From Methylotenera_A sp031422335 (lineage in GTDB: Bacteria > Pseudomonadota > Gammaproteobacteria > Burkholderiales > Methylophilaceae): 64,000 bases of DNA. A program made the translations under genes and the position numbers. Shown here piece after piece: positions 1 through 8,047 of the stretch (position 1 is its first letter; each line of letters opens with the position of its first letter). The stretch is taken from positions 102,751 through 166,750 of the forward strand of contig JANOQW010000008.1 of the NCBI GenBank assembly GCA_031422335.1. The letters are read 5' to 3'. The notes under the pieces are model-generated. The model saw only the letters and a list, made by a program, of their open reading frames with translations, made no database searches and had not been told where the DNA came from.

Positions 1-979
1 TCAAGCCAAGCATATCAAAGGTGTTACGGTGGATGACATTATTATCGGCAACGGCGTTTCTGAGCTCATCGTCATGGCGATGCAAGCGCTGGTGAATAAT
101 GGCGACCAAGTGTTGGTGCCCATGCCCGATTACCCGTTGTGGACGGCTGCCGTGACCTTGGCGGGCGGTACTGCGCGGCATTATGTGTGTGACGAAGCGA
201 CTGGCTGGCTGCCTGATTTGGCTGATATTGAGGCCAAAATTACCGCCAACACGCGCGGCATTGTGGTGATTAACCCAAATAACCCAACGGGTGCCCTGTA
301 TCCACCCGAGATTTTACAGGGCATCATTGAGATTGCACGGCATCACGACTTGGTGATTTTTGCCGACGAAATTTACGATAAAGTGTTGTACGACGAACAT
401 GTGCATACATCGATTGCCTCGCTGGCAGATGATGTGCTGTTTGTGACGTTTAATGGGCTATCAAAAAACTATCGTACCTGCGGATATAGGGCGGGTTGGA
501 TGGTGATTTCTGGCGAAAAAGACCACGCGGCGGATTATGTAGAAGGTTTGAATATGTTGGCCAGTATGCGGCTTTGCGCCAATGTGCCAGGTCAACTGGC
601 CATTCAAACTGCGCTGGGCGGTTACCAAAGTATTGAGGACTTAGTCGCGCCTGCTGGCAGGCTATGCAAGCAGCGCGATTTAGCTTACGACATGATCACG
701 GCGATTCCAGGTGTGAGCTGTGTGAAACCAAAAGCGGCGATGTATTTGTTTCCCAAGCTTGATCCAAAAATTTATCCCATTGCAGATGACCAGCAATTTA
801 TTTTAGAGCTTTTGTTAGAAGAAAAAGTATTGCTGGTGCAAGGCACCGGCTTTAACTGGAAAACACCAGATCACTTTAGAATTGTGTTTTTACCCAATGT
901 GGATGATTTAACCGAAGCGATGAAGCGTATTGCACGCTTTTTAGAGCATTATAGAAAAAAGCATGGAGCATTAGTTTGA
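1..979 (+). CDS. alaA: Alanine (glutamate-pyruvate) aminotransferase, 5' end cut by window edge
   Basis: PLP-dependent class I aminotransferase that makes alanine from pyruvate and glutamate. The frame is open to the left edge (codons start at base 2), so the N-terminus is missing; the family is about 400 residues and about 325 are visible. Counting from the first ATG (29), the NPNNPTG motif is at about residues 82-88, DEIY at 113-116 and the Schiff-base lysine at about 146 in GLSKNYR. The phrase 'MLASMRLCANVP' near residue 180 is typical of AlaA (E. coli YfbQ) rather than aspartate aminotransferases. Its stop overlaps the hom start by 4 bp, the usual betaproteobacterial alaA-hom-thrC order, so it is co-transcribed with threonine synthesis genes. 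Confidence 0.9.
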   Translation, partial: QAKHIKGVTVDDIIIGNGVSELIVMAMQALVNNGDQVLVPMPDYPLWTAAVTLAGGTARHYVCDEATGWLPDLADIEAKITANTRGIVVINPNNPTGALYPPEILQGIIEIARHHDLVIFADEIYDKVLYDEHVHTSIASLADDVLFVTFNGLSKNYRTCGYRAGWMVISGEKDHAADYVEGLNMLASMRLCANVPGQLAIQTALGGYQSIEDLVAPAGRLCKQRDLAYDMITAIPGVSCVKPKAAMYLFPKLDPKIYPIADDQQFILELLLEEKVLLVQGTGFNWKTPDHFRIVFLPNVDDLTEAMKRIARFLEHYRKKHGALV

Positions 980-2289
980 AGCAATTAAATGTAGGTTTGT
1001 TGGGCATAGGCACTGTGGGTGGCGGTACTTATACGGTTTTGACGCGTAACGCGGCTGAAATTACTCGTCGCACGGGCGTGGCGATTAATGTGGTGCAAAT
1101 TGCTGATAGAAACGTGGAGCATGCTAAAACGCTAACAGGCGGCAATGTAGATGTGACCAATGACGCATTTGCGCTGGTCAACAATCCTGCTGTTGATGTC
1201 GTCGTCGAGTTGATTGGCGGCTATACGCTGAGCAAACAGTTGGTACTTAAAGCCATAGAAAACGGCAAGCATGTAGTGACTGCTAACAAGGCTTTATTAG
1301 CTTTGTACGGCAATGAGATTTTCGCAGCCGCACAAAAAGCGGGTGTCATCGTCGCATTTGAGGCGGCAGTCGCAGGCGGCATCCCCATTATTAAAGCGCT
1401 GCGCGAGGGTTTGGGCGCCAATAAAATTGAATGGGTAGCAGGTATTATCAACGGTACGACTAATTTTATTTTGACTGAGATGCGCGAAAAAGGTCTGCGA
1501 TATGAAGATGTTATCGCAGAAGCGCAGCGCTTGGGCTATGCCGAGGCCGACCCGACGTTTGATGTGGAAGGCATCGATGCGGCGCACAAGTTAACAATTA
1601 TGAGCGCAATTGCGTTTGGTATGCCAATGAAGTTTGAGCAAGCCTACTCCGAAGGCATTACCAAGTTGCAGCAAACTGATATTCAATACGCCGAAGAGCT
1701 AGGCTATCGCATTAAATTGTTGGGCATCACTAAGCGCACAGAGGCTGGCGTTGAGTTGCGTGTGCATCCCACCTTGATTTCTGAAAAACGCTTGGTAGCC
1801 AATGTGAATGGCGCCATGAACGCGGTAGTGGTGAAAGGCGATGCGGTTGGCCCAACGTTGTATTACGGCGCAGGCGCAGGCGCAGAGCCTACTGCAAGCG
1901 CGGTGGTAGCCGACTTAATGGATGTGGCGCGGCTACAAAATGCCAGCGTAGAGCAGCGCGTACCTTACTTGGCTTTTCAACCCAATAGTGTGGCCGATTT
2001 GGCTGTATTGCCAATTAGCGAAATCAATTCTGCCTATTACTTGCGCCTTCGCGCCAATGACAAGCCGGGTGTGCTGGCGGGCGTAACCAAAATTTTGGCT
2101 GATAAAAATATATCGATTGATGCTATGTTACAAAAAGAGCCAGCCGATAACGAAACTGAGGCTGACATTGTGATTTTGACGCACATCACGCAAGAAAAAA
2201 ATATGGATGCGGCCATTACTGCTATTGAAGCGCTACCTGCTATTGTGGGTAATTTGGTGAAAATTCGTATGGAAGAATTAGGCAAGTAA
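976..2289 (+). CDS. hom: Homoserine dehydrogenase
   Basis: Reduces aspartate semialdehyde to homoserine, the branch point to threonine and methionine. The 437 residues match the monofunctional enzyme: a Rossmann GIGTVGGG motif at about residues 10-17, the NGTTNFIL substrate loop near residue 160, and a C-terminal ACT domain from about 350 (DKPGVLAGVTKIL), which normally gives threonine feedback control. The start appears to be TTG at 976, overlapping the alaA stop by 4 bp, with GGAG at 965-968 as ribosome binding site; no ATG fits the conserved N-terminus. thrC follows after 3 bp, so alaA-hom-thrC-thyA is a tightly packed operon. Confidence 0.95.
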   Translation: MKQLNVGLLGIGTVGGGTYTVLTRNAAEITRRTGVAINVVQIADRNVEHAKTLTGGNVDVTNDAFALVNNPAVDVVVELIGGYTLSKQLVLKAIENGKHVVTANKALLALYGNEIFAAAQKAGVIVAFEAAVAGGIPIIKALREGLGANKIEWVAGIINGTTNFILTEMREKGLRYEDVIAEAQRLGYAEADPTFDVEGIDAAHKLTIMSAIAFGMPMKFEQAYSEGITKLQQTDIQYAEELGYRIKLLGITKRTEAGVELRVHPTLISEKRLVANVNGAMNAVVVKGDAVGPTLYYGAGAGAEPTASAVVADLMDVARLQNASVEQRVPYLAFQPNSVADLAVLPISEINSAYYLRLRANDKPGVLAGVTKILADKNISIDAMLQKEPADNETEADIVILTHITQEKNMDAAITAIEALPAIVGNLVKIRMEELGK

Positions 2290-2292
2290 TCA

Positions 2293-3732
2293 ATGAAGTA
2301 TATCTCTACCCGTGGGCTATCGCCTGCGCTCACATTTAGCGAAATTTTATTGGGCGGCCTTGCGCCAGATGGCGGCTTGTATCTGCCAGAAGCCTACCCA
2401 CAATTTAACGATGCAGATTTAAGCAATATGCGCGGTATGAATTATCGCGATTTGGCATTTGCGATTTTGTCACGATTGATTGACGACATTCCTGCCGCTG
2501 ATTTAAAAGCGATTATCGATAAAACCTATCGTGCCGAGGTGTATGGTTTTACTCGCGCTGGCCAAAACGCAGAAGATATCGCGCCGACATTAAAACTAGA
2601 AGATAACTTGTATTTGCTGAGTCTATCCAATGGCCCAACGCTGGCGTTTAAAGACATGGCCATGCAGCTGCTAGGCAATTTATTTGAATATGTGCTTAAA
2701 CAACGTAATGAAACGACCAATATTTTAGGCGCCACTTCGGGCGATACTGGCAGTGCGGCAGAATATGCGATGCGCGGCAAGCAGGGTGTGCGGGTATTTA
2801 TGCTGAGTCCGTATAAAAAAATGAGCCGTTTTCAAACCGCGCAAATGTTCAGCTTGCAAGACGACAATATTTTTAACATTGCGGTAAACGGCGTGTTTGA
2901 CGACTGCCAAGATATGGTGAAAGCGGTGAGCAACGACGCGACTTTTAAGGCGAAATACAAGATAGGCGCGGTCAATTCTATCAATTGGGGTCGCATCGTC
3001 GCGCAAGTGGTGTACTACTTTAAAGGCTATTTTGCGGTGACGAAAAGCAATATGCAAAAGGTAGATTTTGCCGTGCCTAGTGGTAATTTTGGCAATGTGT
3101 GTGCAGGCCACATTGCACGTATGATGGGCTTGCCAATTGATAAGCTGATTGTAGCAACTAACGAAAATGATGTGCTAGACGAGTTTTTTAAAACGGGTGT
3201 GTATAAACCACGTGGCTCGGCTAATACTTACCAAACTTCAAGCCCGTCGATGGACATTAGCAAAGCCTCCAACTTTGAGCGTTTCGTGTTTGATTTAGTC
3301 GGCAAAGATGGCGCGAAAGTACGTGAGTTATGGAGTAGCGTAGATAAAGGCGGTGCGTTTGACTTGAAAGCGCTGATGCCAAAACTGGCTGATTATGGTT
3401 TTGTGTCTGGCAGTAGCAACCACCAAAACCGCATGCAAACTATTCGTGAAACCAACGCAAAATATGGCGTGGTGATTGATACGCATACGGCTGATGGCTT
3501 AAAAGTTGCATTAGACTATTTTAATCAACCCCAGCGAGATAAAAACACGCCAATGCTGGTGCTAGAAACTGCGCTGGCAGTTAAGTTTGAAGATGCGATT
3601 ATTGAAGCGCTAGGTCAAGCACCAGAGCGGCCTGCAGGCTTGCTTGGCATAGAAAATTTACCGCAAAAATTTGATGTGATGAATGCAGATGTGACAGCAA
3701 TTAAAGATTATATTGTGACTAAAACTGCATGA
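2293..3732 (+). CDS. thrC: Threonine synthase
   Basis: PLP-dependent lyase that converts O-phosphohomoserine to threonine. At 479 residues it is the long proteobacterial/yeast form. An N-terminal capping domain (KYISTRG...LAPDGGLYLPE) precedes the PLP lysine in TLAFKDMAMQ near residue 120 and the phosphate-binding ATSGDTGSAA loop near 150. ATG at 2293 lies 3 bp after hom, and the stop overlaps thyA by 4 bp (ATGA), suggesting translational coupling. Nothing unusual in sequence; product assignment is secure. Confidence 0.96.
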   Translation: MKYISTRGLSPALTFSEILLGGLAPDGGLYLPEAYPQFNDADLSNMRGMNYRDLAFAILSRLIDDIPAADLKAIIDKTYRAEVYGFTRAGQNAEDIAPTLKLEDNLYLLSLSNGPTLAFKDMAMQLLGNLFEYVLKQRNETTNILGATSGDTGSAAEYAMRGKQGVRVFMLSPYKKMSRFQTAQMFSLQDDNIFNIAVNGVFDDCQDMVKAVSNDATFKAKYKIGAVNSINWGRIVAQVVYYFKGYFAVTKSNMQKVDFAVPSGNFGNVCAGHIARMMGLPIDKLIVATNENDVLDEFFKTGVYKPRGSANTYQTSSPSMDISKASNFERFVFDLVGKDGAKVRELWSSVDKGGAFDLKALMPKLADYGFVSGSSNHQNRMQTIRETNAKYGVVIDTHTADGLKVALDYFNQPQRDKNTPMLVLETALAVKFEDAIIEALGQAPERPAGLLGIENLPQKFDVMNADVTAIKDYIVTKTA

Positions 3733-4523
3733 AACAATATACCGATTTATTAAAACACGTGTTAGCCGAAGGCGCGCAAAAGCACGACCGCACTGGCACT
3801 GGCACAGTGTCAGTATTTGGCTACCAAATGCGTTATGATTTAAGCGCTGGCTTTCCGCTGCTCACTACCAAAAAAGTACATTTAAAATCCATTATTCACG
3901 AGCTGTTATGGTTTTTGCAAGGCAGTACTAATATTGCCTACTTAAAAGAAAATGGCGTGCGCATTTGGGATGAATGGGCCGATGAAAATGGCAACTTAGG
4001 CCCAGTATATGGTTACCAATGGCGCAATTGGCCAAAACCTGACGGCACGCACATAGATCAAATTACGCAAGTGGTGAATGCCATCAAGAGCAATCCAGAT
4101 TCGCGCCGTTTGATTGTAAGTGCTTGGAATGTGGCCGATGTGGACAAAATGAAGTTGCCTCCGTGCCATGCGTTTTTTCAGTTTTATGTGGCGGATGGAA
4201 AATTGAGCTGTCAGCTCTATCAGCGCAGTGCCGATATATTCCTTGGCGTGCCATTTAATATTGCCTCTTATGCTTTATTAACAATGATGGTGGCGCAAGT
4301 GTGCAATTTAAAATTGGGTGATTTTGTGCATACCTTGGGCGATGCGCACATTTACAATAATCATTTTGAGCAAGTTAAAGAACAGCTTTCACGCGATTTA
4401 CGTAGTTTGCCCACCATGCGCATTAACCCAGAAGTGAAAGATATTTTTAGCTTTAAGTTTGAAGATTTTACGCTAGAGAATTACGATCCACATCCTGCTA
4501 TTAAAGGTGTAGTTGCGGTTTAA
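3729..4523 (+). CDS. thyA: Thymidylate synthase
   Basis: Methylates dUMP to dTMP with 5,10-methylene-tetrahydrofolate, which becomes dihydrofolate. It is 264 residues, the same length as E. coli ThyA. Conserved elements are the N-terminal HDRTGTGT arginine loop, the catalytic cysteine in LPPCHAFFQFYV near residue 146, and the dUMP-binding QLYQRSAD and HIYNNH segments. It overlaps thrC by 4 bp. In many genomes thyA sits next to folA; here folA, which regenerates its cofactor, is 5 kb downstream and separated by a signalling operon. Confidence 0.97.
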   Translation: MKQYTDLLKHVLAEGAQKHDRTGTGTVSVFGYQMRYDLSAGFPLLTTKKVHLKSIIHELLWFLQGSTNIAYLKENGVRIWDEWADENGNLGPVYGYQWRNWPKPDGTHIDQITQVVNAIKSNPDSRRLIVSAWNVADVDKMKLPPCHAFFQFYVADGKLSCQLYQRSADIFLGVPFNIASYALLTMMVAQVCNLKLGDFVHTLGDAHIYNNHFEQVKEQLSRDLRSLPTMRINPEVKDIFSFKFEDFTLENYDPHPAIKGVVAV

Positions 4524-4580
4524 GCTACTTTTTGATTGTTTTTAGCCGAATCGTTGGCTTGCTTTAACCCTTAATGTAAT

Positions 4581-4665
4581 TAAGCATAAATCATTAAAAT
4601 GCTTAGTAAGCTTTAACTCGTAGTAACGTAATCTAATCTTAAAATGAGTTAATGTAACTACTCAT
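4581..4665. promoter_or_regulatory. Two inverted repeats upstream of the PepSY gene
   Basis: The 180-bp gap before the PepSY gene holds two spaced inverted repeats: TAAGCAT at 4581-4587 paired with ATGCTTA at 4599-4605, and ATGAGT at 4644-4649 paired with ACTCAT at 4660-4665 (10-bp spacer). Spacing of one to two helical turns fits operator sites. PepSY genes are often controlled by two-component systems, but no specific regulator can be named from this sequence. Confidence 0.35.
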
Positions 4666-4704
4666 TCTATACTTACAAAACATTTACAATTTTGGAGATC
4701 AATC

Positions 4705-5232
4705 ATGAAATTACAACTTACTCTAAGTGCAGTATTATTTACTGCTGCATTTACAAACTCAGCCTTGGCAGACCACGGTACTATCAAAGCTAAAGCTTAC
4801 GATAGCTTAGGTAAATGTGTGGTGGCCGCGCTAAGTAAGCACGATGGTAATATTGTAAAACTAGAAATGAAATCCGAGCAAAAAACTGCCATGTATGAAT
4901 TTGATATTGAGTCAGCCGATGGCACTGCTTGGGATATTGAATGCAATGTAAAAACCGGCAAAGTGACTGAAGTTGAGCAAGAAGTAAAAGCAGATGATGT
5001 TAAATTTGTGGCATTAGCAAAAGTGAACGAGGCCGATGCTAAAGCCACCGCCTTGGCTGCACACTCTGGCAATGTGGTGGAGACTGAGTATGAGCTAGAG
5101 CCAGATGGTAAAGCCAGTTACGAGTTTGATATTGAAGAGGCGGACGGCGAAGAAATTAAAGTTGAAGTGGATGCCACATCAGGCAAAATTGTAGAAGTAA
5201 GCTATGAAGTTTATCAAATTGGTAAAGAGTAA
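4705..5232 (+). CDS. Periplasmic protein with two PepSY-like domains
   Basis: 175 residues with a signal peptide (residues 1-22, cleavage after ALA-D). Two similar repeats follow, about 30-95 and 100-172, each with the pattern 'YEFDIE(S/E)ADG...(D/N)...TGK(V/I)xEV' typical of PepSY domains. PepSY domains occur in protease inhibitors and sensor-associated proteins; the actual ligand here is unknown. The protein is strongly acidic (many Glu/Asp). TTGGAG at 4692-4697 is a good ribosome binding site. It is a single-gene unit: the region upstream carries inverted repeats and a palindromic repeat element lies downstream. Confidence 0.8.
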   Translation: MKLQLTLSAVLFTAAFTNSALADHGTIKAKAYDSLGKCVVAALSKHDGNIVKLEMKSEQKTAMYEFDIESADGTAWDIECNVKTGKVTEVEQEVKADDVKFVALAKVNEADAKATALAAHSGNVVETEYELEPDGKASYEFDIEEADGEEIKVEVDATSGKIVEVSYEVYQIGKE

Positions 5233-5299
5233 ATAGTTAAAAATAAGTATTTAGTTTAAATGCTTAAATTTAAGTACCTTAATTAAGTATATTATTTGT

Positions 5300-5338
5300 A
5301 TGCCCTGCAAGCCAATATCTATACGGCTTGCAGGGCAT
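5300..5338 (+). repeat. Palindromic repeat element, type A, perfect copy
   Basis: 39 bp: arms of 14 bp (5300-5313 and 5325-5338) are perfect reverse complements around an 11-bp loop (AATATCTATAC). It lies between convergent genes (PepSY gene and EF-hand gene). It is the best-preserved of more than ten related copies in the window and serves here as the reference for the family. Confidence 0.9.
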
Positions 5339-5376
5339 TAATTTTTTCACATAACGAGTACGTCACAAAGTTACAT

Positions 5377-5407
5377 AAAAAAAGCCACACTGCATAACAG
5401 TGTGGCT
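5377..5407 (-). terminator. Intrinsic terminator of the EF-hand gene
   Basis: A 10-bp perfect stem (5383-5392 with 5398-5407) is followed on the minus strand by seven T residues (5376-5382). It stands 49 bp beyond the stop of the minus-strand EF-hand gene. Confidence 0.85.
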
Positions 5408-5455
5408 AAACCTACATTTCTAAGGGGAGAACTGTAGGTGTACTACCGGGAAAAC

Positions 5456-5830
5456 TTAATAACCTGTTGCTGGTGGGGCAGCTGGTGCTGCGCCGCTAGG
5501 GGTTACAGCAGGTGCCACGCCATCTAAGCTTTTCATGCTGCTAGCTTTGTAGCTTGAATATTCATCTGGCGTAATGTTGCCATCTTTGTTCATGTCGGTC
5601 ATATCAAAGCTGGTGGCCAATATTTTATCTTTCACCGCTTCTTTCAATGATATTTTTTTGTCACTATTCACATCTAGCTTTTTGAAATCTGCATCAGCTG
5701 GCGCTTCTGCCACGATTTCTTTTGCATCTGCTGCAACTGCCAATGGGATATACAAGGCTGCTAGCGATATACCGGCAATGAGCATAATGGATGCTTTATT
5801 AAATGTGCTTAAATGATTTAATTTCATCAT
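5456..5830 (-). CDS. Secreted EF-hand domain protein, probable sigma-54/GlrR target
   Basis: About 124 residues. An N-terminal hydrophobic segment ending in AVAADA gives a signal peptide. Two EF-hand loops follow: DVNSDKKISLKEA and DMNKDGNITPDEY, the second matching the calcium-binding DxNxDGxIxxxE pattern. The C-terminal 25 residues are a Pro/Ala-rich tail. Start chosen at ATG 5830 (or 5827) because GGAG at 5838-5841 is well spaced; an upstream ATG at 5848 would add six residues. A sigma-54 promoter (5874-5889) and two GlrR-like dyads lie upstream, and glrR ends 220 bp away. Function unknown beyond probable calcium binding in the periplasm. Confidence 0.8.
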   Translation of the reverse strand: MMKLNHLSTFNKASIMLIAGISLAALYIPLAVAADAKEIVAEAPADADFKKLDVNSDKKISLKEAVKDKILATSFDMTDMNKDGNITPDEYSSYKASSMKSLDGVAPAVTPSGAAPAAPPATGY

Positions 5831-5873
5831 GAGGTAACTCCTAAACAATTAAAAAGTATTACAAGAGTGTATT

Positions 5874-5889
5874 AGCATTTGCCGTGCCA
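5874..5889 (-). promoter_or_regulatory. Sigma-54 (-24/-12) promoter for the EF-hand gene
   Basis: The minus strand reads TGGCACGGCAAATGCT, against the consensus TGGCACG-N4-TTGCW: one mismatch, with GG and GC separated by exactly 10 bases. The predicted transcript starts about 33 bases before the ATG at 5830. The neighbouring operon encodes a sigma-54 activator (GlrR). Confidence 0.75.
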
Positions 5890-5952
5890 CCTTTATTTTT
5901 TGTTATAAAACAGTAACTTAAGATAATTTTTGTGAATGTTAGCCGCCTAAAC

Positions 5953-5970
5953 CGTCTCTAAACAGAGACG
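5953..5970. promoter_or_regulatory. Proximal GlrR-like activator site, CGTC-N10-GACG
   Basis: Perfect dyad centred about 80 bp upstream of the sigma-54 promoter. E. coli GlrR binds TGTC-N10-GACA; this site has the same spacing with C and G at the outer positions. The same bases form an 10-bp hairpin (5951-5972), but there is no T tract suitable for termination of glrR. Confidence 0.5.
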
Positions 5971-6016
5971 GTTTTAAACGCAAAAGGCTAACTAGATGAT
6001 AATGAAGGGCTTTTTT

Positions 6017-6034
6017 TGTCGCAAAATTGCGACG
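6017..6034. promoter_or_regulatory. Distal GlrR-like activator site, TGTC-N10-GACG
   Basis: Second dyad, 64 bp (about six helical turns) from the first and 144 bp upstream of the sigma-54 promoter. It differs from the E. coli GlrR consensus at one outer base. It lies 16 bp past the glrR stop codon. Confidence 0.5.
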
Positions 6035-6049
6035 CTATTCAGTAGTTGC

Positions 6050-7417
6050 TTAATTTGATGTCGAATTAGATGCCAAGGCATCTTTGAATAACACAGGATT
6101 TATTTGATGGCGTTGTAATAATTTATAAAAATCGGTGCGGTTGCGGTTGGCAATACGCGCCGCTTGTGTGACATTGCCCTGGGTGGCTTTGAGTAGGTTA
6201 ATTAAATATTGCTGCTCAAAATTTTTGCGCGCCGCATCAAACGACACCATGCTGGCAATATTATCTTGCAGTGCTTTTTTCACTAATTTGTTGGTAATAA
6301 TTGGTGTGGTAGCCAGCACTACTACTTGCTCGATAATGTTTTGCAGCTGCCGCACATTGCCAGGCCACGGCGCTGCCAGCAAGGTTTCAAGCGCCTCTGG
6401 CGCAAATCCATTGACCTTCTTTTGATACTTATTATTTAAGCTGACCAAAAAATGATTGGCCAGCAAGCCAATATCCTCGCGCCTTGCAGCCAATGGTGGA
6501 ATTTCTAAACTGACCACATTAATGCGGTAATAAAAATCTTCTCTAAATTGATTGGCTTGCATCGCTTCGATGAGATTTTTATGGGTGGCACAAATCAGGC
6601 GAATATCAATCGTCACATTTTCGGTCGAGCCTACTGGCCTTATCATACGCTCTTGCAAGGCGCGTAGTAATTTGACCTGAATTGCCAGCGGCATATCGCC
6701 AATTTCGTCTAAAAATAGCGTACCGCCATGCGCATTTTTGATTAAACCTGGGTGATCGCGGGTGGCGCCGGTAAACGCGCCTTTGCTGTGGCCAAATAAT
6801 TCAGATTCTAATAGTGGCTCTGGCAGCGCAGCACAGTTAATGGCCACAAACGGCTTATGCGCGCGGGCACTGGCTTGATGTATGGCTTGCGCAAACAGCT
6901 CTTTGCCAGTGCCGCTTTCGCCTTGAATTAGCACACTGGCGTCAGAAGCTGCCACCAACTTGGCTTTTGCCAGCAAGCTTTGCATTTGTTGACTGCTGCT
7001 AATAATACTGGCGCACCAGCGATTGTCATCAGATAAATTGGCCTGCGTATTGGAGGCAATTTTAAGCGCGTTTTCAACTTGTGCAAGCAAACTTTTGCTA
7101 TCGAAAGGTTTGGTTAAAAAGCTAAATACGCCCTGCTGTGTGGCATGCACCGCATCGGGAATAGAACCATGCGCAGTGAGCAAAATAAACGGTATGCTAG
7201 GGTTTAGTGCGTGCACCGCCTCATACAAGGCCAAGCCATCCATTTCTGGCATGCGTAAATCGCTAATCACCAGGCTAGGGCTATGCATATTGAATAAGGT
7301 GAGTGCCTGCTGCCCAGAGTGCGCGCTGCTAACTTGATAACCACTTGCCACCAAGCGCATTTCTAGCAGCTTTAAAATATCTGCATCGTCATCAACAATT
7401 AAAATTTTCGGTATCAT
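6050..7417 (-). CDS. glrR: Sigma-54-dependent response regulator GlrR (QseF-like)
   Basis: 455 residues in three parts. An N-terminal receiver (about 5-120) has the phospho-acceptor Asp in LVISDLRMPEMDG near 55 and Lys in FLTKPF near 105. A central AAA+ domain has Walker A GESGTGKE near 165, the sigma-54 contact loop GAFTGA near 215 and Walker B GGTLFLDEIGD. A C-terminal Fis-type helix-turn-helix (about 408-440, NVTQAARIANRNRTDFYKL) completes it. It follows the kinase and lipoprotein genes on the same strand, the GlrK-QseG-GlrR order of enterobacteria, where the system responds to envelope stress and controls glmY. Here its most likely local target is the EF-hand gene downstream. Confidence 0.92.
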   Translation of the reverse strand: MIPKILIVDDDADILKLLEMRLVASGYQVSSAHSGQQALTLFNMHSPSLVISDLRMPEMDGLALYEAVHALNPSIPFILLTAHGSIPDAVHATQQGVFSFLTKPFDSKSLLAQVENALKIASNTQANLSDDNRWCASIISSSQQMQSLLAKAKLVAASDASVLIQGESGTGKELFAQAIHQASARAHKPFVAINCAALPEPLLESELFGHSKGAFTGATRDHPGLIKNAHGGTLFLDEIGDMPLAIQVKLLRALQERMIRPVGSTENVTIDIRLICATHKNLIEAMQANQFREDFYYRINVVSLEIPPLAARREDIGLLANHFLVSLNNKYQKKVNGFAPEALETLLAAPWPGNVRQLQNIIEQVVVLATTPIITNKLVKKALQDNIASMVSFDAARKNFEQQYLINLLKATQGNVTQAARIANRNRTDFYKLLQRHQINPVLFKDALASNSTSN

Positions 7418-7428
7418 ATGAAGCAGTT

Positions 7429-8043
7429 TTATTTTTTTGGAGGGGCTTCATTTTTATTAGGAATAAGCTCGCGCTCGCCCATGGATTTTTCAATTTTCTT
7501 TAACTCGTCTAGTTTTTGTTGGGCAGCTTCTAATTTTTGCTGTGTAGCTTCAAGTTTTTGTTGTAAAGCCTCATTTTTTTGCTGCAAACTTTCCAAGCGT
7601 TTCGGCTCGCCATTTACAGGTTTGGCTGGTTTATTCACCACCGCTAAATGATCAAATAATAAATTGGCAAAAGCCAGTTGCGAGTTGACTAAAATATCCT
7701 CTTGCATAATTTTTTGCAATAATTGTTGTGCTTTCAAAGTGTCTGGAATGCTGCTGCTGGGCAAGCCGCATATCATCACCAGCCTCATGCGATGCAACAA
7801 ATCGTTCGGGTTTACTACAAGCATCTGATTAGTCTCCAACAGTGCTTGTTTTTGTAAATCTATCGGCAAGTTAGAGAAAGCTTCTGCAAAATTTAAGTAC
7901 TCAATGGCATCGATGTTTTTACTGTGAACAATTTTTACTGCAGCAGTGGATTTGTTCACTGGGCTGGTTTGCAGAGTTTTATTGGGTGCTGTTGCGCAGG
8001 CAACAGCTAAGCAAGCGCACAATAATATAACAGGATTTTTCAT
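7429..8043 (-). CDS. Lipoprotein with C-terminal coiled coil, QseG-like position
   Basis: 204 residues. The N-terminus has a lipobox (LAVAC, Cys at 16), so it is probably an outer-membrane lipoprotein. Residues about 150-185 are a coiled coil of near-identical seven-residue units (LQQKNEA, LQQKLEA, TQQKLEA, AQQKLDE). It lies between the kinase (ends 8048, 4 bp away) and glrR, exactly where qseG sits in E. coli; QseG is a lipoprotein that stimulates the kinase. Sequence similarity to QseG cannot be judged by eye, so the role is inferred from position and topology. Confidence 0.7.
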   Translation of the reverse strand: MKNPVILLCACLAVACATAPNKTLQTSPVNKSTAAVKIVHSKNIDAIEYLNFAEAFSNLPIDLQKQALLETNQMLVVNPNDLLHRMRLVMICGLPSSSIPDTLKAQQLLQKIMQEDILVNSQLAFANLLFDHLAVVNKPAKPVNGEPKRLESLQQKNEALQQKLEATQQKLEAAQQKLDELKKIEKSMGERELIPNKNEAPPKK

Positions 8044-8047
8044 CAGT

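Noticed and set aside
5951..5972. Perfect hairpin that first looked like the glrR terminator
   Set aside because: No T tract on the minus strand; the same bases fit a CGTC-N10-GACG activator site paired with the one at 6017.
6135..6425. Open frames opposite glrR and other genes
   Set aside because: They are antisense shadows of well-conserved genes with no own ribosome binding sites.
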